Positions 7,486 through 15,207 of a stretch of DNA of 57,617 nucleotides are shown piece by piece; the first letter of the stretch is position 1, and the number at the start of each line of letters is the position of its first letter. The DNA is from an uncultured Bacilli bacterium (GTDB lineage: Bacteria; Bacillota_I; Bacilli_A; RF39; UBA660), in NCBI GenBank assembly GCA_944332265.1, contig CALVJQ010000009.1, forward strand, positions 1 to 57,617. The letters are read 5' to 3'. Under the pieces are notes generated by a model. The model was not told the origin of the DNA and did not search any database. It saw only the letters and a list, made by a program, of their open reading frames with translations. The translations under genes and the position numbers were made by a program.

Positions 7486-9532
7486 ATACATTTTTTACTT
7501 TTTCGCCCATTCCCCTAAAGAATGCACCAATAACAGAAGCGTTGAAGTAAATTCTATATCCTAATAATCTTAAAATTAAATATACTAAAACTAAAATTAC
7601 TAAGATAACAACAATTATAATAAAGAATACATTTGTCCCTTTTTCAACACCATCAATTGCCAAAGTATACTTTTGAACATCTTCATCATCTTCAGAAGTA
7701 CAAGTTATTTCAACACTATCTCCAACTTTTAAGTCTTCATTACCTTGTATTTCACAATTAGCATTTGGATCTTTCTTTTCGTACTCAATCTCTAATTTAG
7801 TTTCGTTCTTCTTAAGAGTAATTCCATAAGAAGTTTTCTCTGGTGAAAATTCAACTTCATCTTCATGACCTTTAACAATAATATTTGTTAATTCTCCACT
7901 TGTTCCCAACGTTTTTTCTGGTTGTCTAGTTACAGACAAAGTATAAACTTTAGAAAAACTAGGACATTTCTTACTTGTTACAGTAATTGTAATTTCTTTT
8001 GGAACATCAACTTCCAAATCAGAAGCACCTTCAATTACCACTTGATCTTCCTCATCTTGTGTCAAAGCTTCAACTGTTAAATTAGAAACTTCATAAGGTA
8101 CTTTTAAATCAGGATAACTTGTAACTTGTGGATCAAAGTCTTCAATTTGGTCAATATCAACACCATTTATATCTACTGATAAAATGATTCCCTTTAATAA
8201 AGCCAAATTTTCTGTTTCCGTTGTACAGGCACTAGGAGTTGTTTCACGGTTAATTGTAATAGTATAAACGTTTATATCTCCCTTTTGACTTTTAACTTTA
8301 ATATAAAATTTATTAGGTCCAGGATTCAAAGCTGTAGAACCAGGTCCATATCCTGCCACAAAAGAAGATTTACTATCTGTTAAAGTTGCATCAACAGATA
8401 TGGAAGACACTTCATTTCCTACATTTACTATATAATCATTTATATTACTAGAAAAAGCAGGAGATAAAGTACCTGAACTAACTTTTAAATTAGATAAAGT
8501 ACTAGTAGAACTACGATTATCCGTTCTAGTAACAGTTATTGTATAAGTGGTTACTTTATTAGCTGAATTTTTAACTTTAACTTTAATAGAATTTGAACCA
8601 TAATTTAATTTAACCGTTCTAGATCCATATCCAGAAACAAAAGATGAACCACTAGCAGCTTTAGCATTTACTTTTATTGAAGAAACATTAGCTGCAACCG
8701 TAACCTTATAACTCTTAGTTGAACTCTTAAATGAAGGGGATAACGAACCACTACTAACAGATAAAGATGAAAGCTTAGCAGCAGCCACGCTTGGTTTATC
8801 TCCTCCAGAAGAGCCAGAATTCCCACCACTAGATTGTTTTACACATGTACCCGAAAAAGACGCAGTACAATATCTCTTAGAAATATTATTTGATAAACTC
8901 TTAGAAGAACAGTTATCAGATTTTTTAACTTCACTCATTTTATATCCACTAGCACAAGTTGCAACAGTTCCAGATGACTCAGGTTTTACATTTCCACTAC
9001 GATCTTTAACATAACATCTTTGAAAAGAAAATGAACCAGTTTGATTAAGTCTTGTCTCATTTTTACATGATTTAGTAATTTTAACTGGACCCTTAGCAAT
9101 AAAAGACATATTATTTAAATTATAAGTCCAAAAATAATAAGTGCCATTCTTTAAACTTATATAACCATTACCGCCACTACGATATCCACCACCTGAAGTA
9201 ATATTAACAGAACTATTATAACTATTAGAAGTATTATAATAGAATCCTCCAGCAGGTGTATAATTTAAAGAAACAAGATCTGAACTAATAGTAATAGTTA
9301 AATCAGAAGATGAAGCAATAGAATTATATGATAAAGCATTATTTAAATCCACCTTTTTATTATTATCTTCATCATAAACTCCATTTAAAACTTCCAAAGA
9401 ATCATCAGATAGAAGAATATGATTATCTATTAAATTGTCATTAGTAAAATGATTATAAACACCTATACCTGATATTCCAACTAAGAAAAATAATAATATA
9501 TATATAAATAATTTAAAATGCTTATCCTTCAT
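7475..9532 (-). CDS. Membrane-anchored surface protein with cadherin-like beta-sandwich repeats
   Basis: The 685-residue protein has an N-terminal signal/anchor helix (about 7-27), a Ser/Gly-rich stretch (about 85-250, with a Cys-containing region), then about four tandem cadherin-like beta-sandwich domains (PF12733-type, roughly 250-340, 345-432, 440-535, 545-628). The repeats show the pattern LSxLxVSSGxLSPxF...YxVxV...GSNxxxVxVxS...YTITVTR. A C-terminal helix (about 632-655) and a basic tail of about 30 residues anchor it. Such domains occur in cell-surface adhesins and glycan-binding proteins of Firmicutes; ligand unknown. It appears to be monocistronic, ending at the tyrS promoter. Confidence 0.85.
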   Translation of the reverse strand: MKDKHFKLFIYILLFFLVGISGIGVYNHFTNDNLIDNHILLSDDSLEVLNGVYDEDNNKKVDLNNALSYNSIASSSDLTITISSDLVSLNYTPAGGFYYNTSNSYNSSVNITSGGGYRSGGNGYISLKNGTYYFWTYNLNNMSFIAKGPVKITKSCKNETRLNQTGSFSFQRCYVKDRSGNVKPESSGTVATCASGYKMSEVKKSDNCSSKSLSNNISKRYCTASFSGTCVKQSSGGNSGSSGGDKPSVAAAKLSSLSVSSGSLSPSFKSSTKSYKVTVAANVSSIKVNAKAASGSSFVSGYGSRTVKLNYGSNSIKVKVKNSANKVTTYTITVTRTDNRSSTSTLSNLKVSSGTLSPAFSSNINDYIVNVGNEVSSISVDATLTDSKSSFVAGYGPGSTALNPGPNKFYIKVKSQKGDINVYTITINRETTPSACTTETENLALLKGIILSVDINGVDIDQIEDFDPQVTSYPDLKVPYEVSNLTVEALTQDEEDQVVIEGASDLEVDVPKEITITVTSKKCPSFSKVYTLSVTRQPEKTLGTSGELTNIIVKGHEDEVEFSPEKTSYGITLKKNETKLEIEYEKKDPNANCEIQGNEDLKVGDSVEITCTSEDDEDVQKYTLAIDGVEKGTNVFFIIIVVILVILVLVYLILRLLGYRIYFNASVIGAFFRGMGEKVKNVFDK

Positions 9533-9557
9533 ATTAATCTATCCTTATCTACTATTA

Positions 9558-9586
9558 ATAATAACATTTACAACCACATTTATCAA
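9558..9586 (-). promoter_or_regulatory. Promoter of the cadherin-like protein gene
   Basis: TTGATA (9581-9586) and TATTAT (9558-9563) are spaced by 17 nt upstream of the ATG at 9532. Inferred from consensus. Confidence 0.45.
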
Positions 9587-9604
9587 TAATAAAATAATTT
9601 ATCT

Positions 9605-9637
9605 CCAAAAAAATAATCCAATTTTTGGATTATTTTT
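9605..9637 (-). terminator. Terminator of the lipoprotein-YtxH operon
   Basis: AAAAATAATCCA (9609-9620) pairs with TGGATTATTTTT (9626-9637) around a 5-nt loop; on the minus strand a T-run follows. It overlaps the stop of the ytxH-like gene. Confidence 0.75.
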
Positions 9638-10073
9638 CACTTTTTTTTGGTAAAGCTTTTTTTGCTTTAGGTTCCTCTAATTTTTTAACAGTATCTTTTA
9701 AAACAGCAATTGTTTTATTTCTTAAATCTTCAACAGTTGCTTGAATAACTGGTGTTGCTTTTGCTTTAGCTTCACTAAGTAATTCATCTAATTTAACTTT
9801 AATTGCTTCAGCTTTTTCTTTAGCAATAGCTAAAACTTTTTCTTTATCCAAGTCTGCTAGCTCTTCTTTTATATCTTCAATTTTCTTTAAGAAAGATTCT
9901 CTAACTTCATCAATATCAATTTCTTTAATCTTTTTTACAATTTCATCGAATTTTTGTTTTAATTCTTTTCTTGTTTCAGAACCAGCCTTTGGGGCAAATA
10001 AAACACCTAAACCAACACCAATAGCTGCTCCAGCTAAAAACTTACCTAATCCACTACTTTCTTTTTTAGACAT
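9630..10073 (-). CDS. YtxH domain protein
   Basis: The 147-residue protein has the YtxH signature near its N-terminus: a Gly-rich hydrophobic segment (FLAGAAIGVGLGVLFAPKAG) followed by SETRKELKQK. The remainder is a long Lys/Glu/Ala-rich amphipathic helix with coiled-coil character. YtxH-type proteins are small membrane-associated Firmicute proteins, in Bacillus encoded with YtxG in a stress-induced operon; the biochemical role is not known. It follows the DUF948/YtxG-like gene by 2 nt and is the last gene of a four-gene operon. Confidence 0.88.
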   Translation of the reverse strand: MSKKESSGLGKFLAGAAIGVGLGVLFAPKAGSETRKELKQKFDEIVKKIKEIDIDEVRESFLKKIEDIKEELADLDKEKVLAIAKEKAEAIKVKLDELLSEAKAKATPVIQATVEDLRNKTIAVLKDTVKKLEEPKAKKALPKKSEK

Positions 10074-10075
10074 TC

Positions 10076-10372
10076 TTATTCCTCCTCATCATTGTCTATT
10101 TTTTTATTTTTACGTTTAAATATCGCACCAATAAGACCACTAATACCTTCTACTACTTTATCAGTAACAGAAACTATTTTATCAGTAGTAAAATCAATTA
10201 AGTTAAAGAAACCATTTAATGATTGAACCTTATCATTAACATCATCTACCACCTTGTCAACCTTATTTAAAGTTTGAATAGATCTTATACCTAATATTAT
10301 TCCAATAATTAATAAAATTATTAACAAAAAATATATTATTATTGGTAAAAACGTTTGTAGAAAACTAATCAT
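10076..10372 (-). CDS. DUF948/YtxG-like membrane protein
   Basis: The 98-residue product has one N-terminal membrane helix (about 5-28), then an amphipathic helix (LNKVDKVVDDVNDKVQSLNG) typical of DUF948/YtxG proteins, and a charged tail. The start is ATG 10372: the ribosome site AGGAGAGGAGG lies just upstream, and the start overlaps the stop of the preceding gene (ATGATTAG). The pairing with a YtxH-domain gene supports the family call. Confidence 0.8.
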   Translation of the reverse strand: MISFLQTFLPIIIYFLLIILLIIGIILGIRSIQTLNKVDKVVDDVNDKVQSLNGFFNLIDFTTDKIVSVTDKVVEGISGLIGAIFKRKNKKIDNDEEE

Positions 10373-11597
10373 TTTCTTCCTCCTCTCCTTCTTCATACAT
10401 TGAATCTATCAAATTAAATAAATCATCTTCCAAAGTATCATTATCATCCTTTTTTTCTTCTGTAACAGTCTCATCTTTATCTTTAGTAATAGGTTTAATA
10501 GAATTTAATTCTTTTTCTATATCATCTAAAATCTGCAATGTACTAGTTTTTTCTAACTCATCTAATAACTTTGGATTTTTCTTTGTATTAGAATTATCAA
10601 CTTTCTTCGTTTCAATAACTTTATCTACGACTTTATCTAAATCATCAGTTAAAGATGATTCCATATCCTCTTCAATTGAATTACTTATTTCAAATTTTTC
10701 ATCTAATTGATCTTCAACACTTAGTTTTTCTGGCTTTACAACTTCAACATCTAATGAATCTTCTTTAGTATCATGTTCTAATTCTTTTTTATTTTCTTTT
10801 AATTCTGGAATATCATTACTAGTTAAAGTTTTTTCTAAATCTTCTAATGATCCATAAGCTTTTTTACGAACTGAATCTATATCCACTTCATAAACTGCTT
10901 CTTTTTCCACTTCTTCAATATGTGGTTCTTCTTTTACTTTTACAATTGGTTTAACAACCACTTCTCTTTTCATACCATCTTTTCGATCAATAATATCTTC
11001 TTTAGTATAATTACTACCTAATATTCCATATACTGGCGAAATTACAGGCGATGGCGTAAAAGGTTTTTTACCACTTCCTAAAGTTCCACTATTAATTTTA
11101 TATCTATCATTCTTTTCCATTCTTGTATCACGATTAGTTGATGTAGAAGAAAAATTATTATTAGCCTTACGCGCTATATTATTATTAACTGGAACACTAA
11201 TTGATTTTACTTCCTTCTTAACTTTATTTTCATTTCGTATAACTCGCGAATTTAATCTTTCAAATTCTTCTTCATCAAATGACATAAATATTGATGACTT
11301 TTTTTCTTCTTGCGGCTTTTCTTCACTCAACTTATTAACATTATTAATTGCTTCACTAGCTCCAGGAACTTCGCCTAAAACATCCTTTTCATCATAATTT
11401 AAATCAATATCTCTTTTTACATTACTAAAACGATAATGCTCACTTGGTTTAATTGGTTCAACTTCATGAGAAGGACTTTTTTCTTCTACATTTTTCTTTA
11501 CGACTTCATTTGTTTCTTCTTTAGTATAAACTGGCATTTCTTCCACTTCATCGTCATCTTCGAATAAAATGTTTTTTATTTTACCAAAAAATCCCAT
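10365..11597 (-). CDS. Highly charged, largely disordered cytoplasmic protein
   Basis: The product is 410 residues, starting MGFFGKIKNILFEDDDEVEE. It is rich in Glu, Asp, Lys and Asn with no membrane helix. A short conserved-looking island, SPVISPVYGILGSNYTKEDI (about residues 185-205), lies between low-complexity stretches, and the C-terminus is acidic (EEGEEEEND). AAGGTGG precedes ATG 11597; the GTG four codons earlier lies inside that site and is rejected. The island is the sort of motif found in Firmicute proteins of unknown role near cell-envelope genes. Its operon partners are a lipoprotein and the YtxG/YtxH-like pair, which suggests an envelope-linked role. Confidence 0.75.
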   Translation of the reverse strand: MGFFGKIKNILFEDDDEVEEMPVYTKEETNEVVKKNVEEKSPSHEVEPIKPSEHYRFSNVKRDIDLNYDEKDVLGEVPGASEAINNVNKLSEEKPQEEKKSSIFMSFDEEEFERLNSRVIRNENKVKKEVKSISVPVNNNIARKANNNFSSTSTNRDTRMEKNDRYKINSGTLGSGKKPFTPSPVISPVYGILGSNYTKEDIIDRKDGMKREVVVKPIVKVKEEPHIEEVEKEAVYEVDIDSVRKKAYGSLEDLEKTLTSNDIPELKENKKELEHDTKEDSLDVEVVKPEKLSVEDQLDEKFEISNSIEEDMESSLTDDLDKVVDKVIETKKVDNSNTKKNPKLLDELEKTSTLQILDDIEKELNSIKPITKDKDETVTEEKKDDNDTLEDDLFNLIDSMYEEGEEEEND

Positions 11598-11610
11598 CTT
11601 TAACACCACC

Positions 11611-12255
11611 TTAATTTATTAAATCTGAATCATGAATTTCTTCCTCTTCATATATATCCCCTTCTACAGCCTGTAAATATTCACTTTCTGTTGAAGAAGT
11701 TTCAAATATATTAAATTCAAATTCTTTAAATTGTGAAGTTTCTTCATCTAATAACGTTTTTAAAACGCTATCATTAAAAGAAATCGAAGACAAAACACTA
11801 AGTGAATTAGCCACTGTAACATTTATATCACGATACTCCACTATTACTTCTATTTTAGCATAATTATACATAATTTCAATAAAATACTTACCATTATCTA
11901 TTTCATTTATTTCCAAATAACCGTACTTATCTTCAAAGCTTATAGCTTTAGAATAAAATGATACATCATTTTCCTCATATGTCTCAATTATTTTATTATA
12001 ATAACTAACAGCATCAACATACAAATAATATGTATAATCACTACTAGCAATGACTTCATTATATTCCGTACTGTCTAAAACGCCTAACCCTTTAGGTAAA
12101 TTATACTTATATCCTTTACGATATTTATTATATACAGATACTTGGCGATTAGTTCCATTATCTATAATGTCATCTAATGACATTTCTTGTAAAGGTGTAC
12201 ACCCTGTCAAAACAACGCACATAAAAAAGGCAAGTAGTACAATTTTCTTTTTCAT
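11611..12255 (-). CDS. Lipoprotein of unknown function
   Basis: This 214-residue protein begins with a lipoprotein signal peptide whose lipobox is LTGC (Cys about 19), so it should be lipidated and tethered outside the membrane. The mature part is mixed alpha/beta with an acidic C-terminus (YEEEEIHDSDLIN). No family is recognised. It is the first gene of the operon that continues to the ytxH-like gene. AGGAGGTACT precedes the ATG and a TATAAT box lies about 35 nt upstream. Confidence 0.8.
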   Translation of the reverse strand: MKKKIVLLAFFMCVVLTGCTPLQEMSLDDIIDNGTNRQVSVYNKYRKGYKYNLPKGLGVLDSTEYNEVIASSDYTYYLYVDAVSYYNKIIETYEENDVSFYSKAISFEDKYGYLEINEIDNGKYFIEIMYNYAKIEVIVEYRDINVTVANSLSVLSSISFNDSVLKTLLDEETSQFKEFEFNIFETSSTESEYLQAVEGDIYEEEEIHDSDLIN

Positions 12256-12311
12256 AGTACCTCCTACTTCTTTCTATGATATTATAACATCTCTAATATT
12301 AAATTTAAATA

Positions 12312-12944
12312 TTATTTTTTCCTAGCATACAAATAATTTATTTTAATACCTTGATTTCTAAATTTTACTTCATATTCAGTTAAAGAAGTATCTTTACCCG
12401 AATTAGCCAAATCTAAAGAAATATCTTCAATAATATAACCATAACTAGTTAAATTGATAATCGAACTTTCAAATAAACCTTCATTATCTGTTTTTTGAAT
12501 AATTACTTTATCTTTCTTAAAGACCTTATCATAAATTTGCAAAAAAAGTGGTGAAGTAAGTCTCCTTTTAGCATGACGTTTTTTAGGCCATGGATCACTA
12601 AAATTAAGGTAGATAACATCAATCTCTTTATCAAAAATATCAGCTAATTCCTTAGCATCAATACATAATATTCTAATATTAAAAAGTTTTTCAGCTTCTA
12701 ATTTTTCCAAAGCACGACACACAATACTTGGATATTTTTCTACCCCAACAAAATTAATATTAGGATTCTTTTTAGCCATATCAATAAGAAAATTACCTTT
12801 TCCCATCCCTATTTCTAAATGAATAGGATTACTATTTTGAAAAATTTCACTACTAAATTTACTTTTATAAGCATATGGATCATGAATAATATAAGAACTA
12901 TTATCCACAATCATTTTAGCATTTTTCACATTTCTAAGTCTCAT
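12312..12944 (-). CDS. trmB: tRNA (guanine-N7-)-methyltransferase
   Basis: The 210-residue protein is a class I SAM-dependent methyltransferase that makes m7G46 in tRNA. Diagnostic motifs are HLEIGMGKGNF (SAM loop), FVGVEKYPSI, and SDPWPKKRHAKRRL near the catalytic site. Length matches TrmB. ATG 12944 is preferred over TTG 12953 because of its spacing from AAAGG. It stands alone between the lipoprotein operon and the small coiled-coil gene. Confidence 0.95.
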   Translation of the reverse strand: MRLRNVKNAKMIVDNSSYIIHDPYAYKSKFSSEIFQNSNPIHLEIGMGKGNFLIDMAKKNPNINFVGVEKYPSIVCRALEKLEAEKLFNIRILCIDAKELADIFDKEIDVIYLNFSDPWPKKRHAKRRLTSPLFLQIYDKVFKKDKVIIQKTDNEGLFESSIINLTSYGYIIEDISLDLANSGKDTSLTEYEVKFRNQGIKINYLYARKK

Positions 12945-12999
12945 TTTATTCAACCTTTCTATTAATCAAACATATAATTTTAATAAGGAGGATTTCTTT

Positions 13000-13290
13000 A
13001 TGAAAAAAGATCGTAACACCTTTTTTACAAACTATAATGCCCAAACTGAAAGTTATATTCCAAACTTTCCTCAAATACCGAATTCTCAATTTGGACCATT
13101 TCAACAAGCCAATCAAAGTTCTAGCTATTATAGCGGACCAGATTTAGGAGCTATAAACGATTTAGAAAATCGTTTATCTAAAATCGAAAGACAAATTAAT
13201 CGTTTAGATAATCGTCTAACAAAATTAGAAAATTCATTAAATGTTGAAGTAAAAGAAAATAACTATTCCAGTAACATGTATATGCTCTAA
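13000..13290 (+). CDS. Small protein with C-terminal coiled coil
   Basis: The 96-residue product has a Gln/Pro/Asn/Phe-rich first half (FPQIPNSQFGPFQQANQSS) and then a heptad-like helix (LENRLSKIERQINRLDNRLTKLENSL), likely a dimeric or trimeric coiled coil. TAAGGAGGATT precedes the ATG. No family is recognised. The composition is like some spore-coat or surface-associated proteins of Firmicutes, but that is only resemblance. It overlaps the convergent flippase gene by 4 bp. Confidence 0.7.
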   Translation: MKKDRNTFFTNYNAQTESYIPNFPQIPNSQFGPFQQANQSSSYYSGPDLGAINDLENRLSKIERQINRLDNRLTKLENSLNVEVKENNYSSNMYML

Positions 13291-14948
13291 ATACTTACCT
13301 TACCAAAGGTAAGTTTTTTTAAAAACTTATTTACCATTCTTTTCCCCAAAACACTTTCTACAATTCCCATTTTCCATGAAATGCCAATATAAACAATCGC
13401 CCCAACTACAGCAATAATAGCAATATTAACAATACAAGACAATTTACTAGCATAATTAATAGGAATTAAAGTATTTAATAATATTACAACTAAAATCATT
13501 GCCAAAGTTGGAACTATCATTTTTCCCAATACTTTTAAAGTACTACCATATGCTAATTTACAATCTTTCTTTAAAGAAATTAAAGCTATTATAATACTTA
13601 AACTATAACCTATAATACTTGCAGTAACTGCTCCTAAAAAAGGAGGTATACCTATCTTATTATATAAAAGCATAATTGGAACATCTAATAAAGCATTTGA
13701 TACAAATCCAACTATTGTTGATAAATAGACAGTTTTAAATTTGTTCAATCCTTGTAAAGCAGAAGAAGTCGTCATATAAATATTTATAAATAATCCAGTA
13801 AAGACATTAAGAGCTAATATATAACTACCATAAACATTATATCCATAGAATACACTCCATACTGCCATACTTAGTAAAGAAATTCCTATTGTCATTGGTA
13901 ATGAAATAAATATTAATATTTGTAAAGCTTGGTTAAATTTATTATTAACCTCAGTCCAATTTTTCAAAGTATAAGCAGTTACCATAGTTGGAATTAAACT
14001 AGTGCTCATTCCCATTGCCACACTAGTTATAATCATATTTATCTTAGGTGCCCATGTTGTAACAGCTGAAGTAACAAACTCAATATCACTAGTTTCTAAA
14101 TTCAAATAATTCATTGTTCTAAGTAATAAAGTCATATCAACAAAATTATAACAACTACTTACAATATTAATTATTATAAACGGAACTGCATAAGTAAATA
14201 TTTTTTTTACAATTTCTTTATTACTAACATTATCTTTTTCATATTTCTTATTAATACTTAATTCTTTACCATCTTTATGTATCATAAAACGAATAAAAAG
14301 ATAAGCAACTAATCCACTTATAAAAGCCCCAAAAACAGACAAACAAATAGCTTGCGTAACAGTACCTTTAAAAACATTTAATATTAAATAAGTTCCTCCA
14401 AGAATAATCGAAACTCTAACTACTTGTTCAATAACTTGACTATAACTAGATACATTAATTACATTATGTCCTTGTAAATAACCTTTAATAACACTTAAAA
14501 AAGGAACTATTAATATTGCAAAAGAAACACATCTAATCGCTAAAGCAACATCCCGAATTGTATTTCCACCCGATAAATCACCAAGTAATAATTTAGCTAT
14601 TTGCGGAGCAAAACACATAAGCAAAATAAAAATTGCAACTGCTAAAAAAGCCATAACACTTTTACCTATACGATAAGCTCTAACCTTAGCATCCATCATT
14701 CCTAAAGTATTATATTCATTAATTATCTTACTAATTGCAATTGGTAAACCAGCACTTGAAATATCTAAAAATATTATATAAATATTATAAGCATAAGCAT
14801 ATAAAGCACTACCTTGAATTCCAACCATCGCATAAAAAGGTATAACATAAAGCATACCTAATATTTTAGTTAAAACAATTGCTAATGTCGCAATAAATGT
14901 ACCTTCAACAAAAGAACTTCTTTTCATCTTCAACCACTCATTTTTCAT
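13287..14948 (-). CDS. SpoVB/YtgP (MurJ-like) lipid flippase
   Basis: This 553-residue protein has about 14 membrane helices and starts like the YtgP/SpoVB branch of the MVF/MOP superfamily (FVEGTFIATLAIVLTKILGMLYVIPFY). YtgP moves lipid II across the membrane; SpoVB acts in spore cortex synthesis. The ATG at 14948 overlaps the stop of the Cse60-like gene by 11 nt; an ATG seven codons later gives MKRSSFVEGTF and is also possible. Coupling to a Cse60-like gene fits a sporulation role, but a vegetative MurJ role cannot be excluded. Confidence 0.88.
   Translation of the reverse strand: MKNEWLKMKRSSFVEGTFIATLAIVLTKILGMLYVIPFYAMVGIQGSALYAYAYNIYIIFLDISSAGLPIAISKIINEYNTLGMMDAKVRAYRIGKSVMAFLAVAIFILLMCFAPQIAKLLLGDLSGGNTIRDVALAIRCVSFAILIVPFLSVIKGYLQGHNVINVSSYSQVIEQVVRVSIILGGTYLILNVFKGTVTQAICLSVFGAFISGLVAYLFIRFMIHKDGKELSINKKYEKDNVSNKEIVKKIFTYAVPFIIINIVSSCYNFVDMTLLLRTMNYLNLETSDIEFVTSAVTTWAPKINMIITSVAMGMSTSLIPTMVTAYTLKNWTEVNNKFNQALQILIFISLPMTIGISLLSMAVWSVFYGYNVYGSYILALNVFTGLFINIYMTTSSALQGLNKFKTVYLSTIVGFVSNALLDVPIMLLYNKIGIPPFLGAVTASIIGYSLSIIIALISLKKDCKLAYGSTLKVLGKMIVPTLAMILVVILLNTLIPINYASKLSCIVNIAIIAVVGAIVYIGISWKMGIVESVLGKRMVNKFLKKLTFGKVSI
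13293..13321 (+). terminator. Terminator inside the flippase 3' end
   Basis: ACTTACCTT (13293-13301) pairs with AAGGTAAGT (13306-13314) around a 4-nt loop and is followed by T7. It serves the plus-strand small gene while lying within the last codons of the minus-strand flippase gene. Confidence 0.75.
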
Positions 14949-15114
14949 AATAAATTACCATCGCAGAAAAACAATAAATCTGATCCTCTCCAGACATTGT
15001 AATTGCCACTTGGTACTTGATATCTATTATATCATAAATGTTGCTACTAAGAAATTCATTAACACTATTCTCTAAGTCTTTTTCATGATTTTCATCAAAT
15101 ACCTTTACATTCAT
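14938..15114 (-). CDS. Cse60-like sporulation protein
   Basis: ATG 15114 to TGA 14938 encodes 58 residues: MNVKVFDENHEKDLENSVNE, a DIIDIKYQVAITMSG middle, and DQIYCFSAMVIYYEK at the end. This is the pattern of the small Cse60 family (a sigma-E-controlled sporulation gene in Bacillus subtilis). AAGGTGAT lies 3 nt before the ATG. The gene overlaps the flippase start by 11 nt. The terminal TGA here is one of the clear uses of UGA as stop in the window. Confidence 0.8.
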   Translation of the reverse strand: MNVKVFDENHEKDLENSVNEFLSSNIYDIIDIKYQVAITMSGEDQIYCFSAMVIYYEK

Positions 15115-15207
15115 AGCATCACCTTAATTATATTCTAAAAAACAAAAAAGTCGAAAAATGTAGTAAAAAGTTATAAATATTTATATAATATTTTTAAAGG
15201 TGATACT

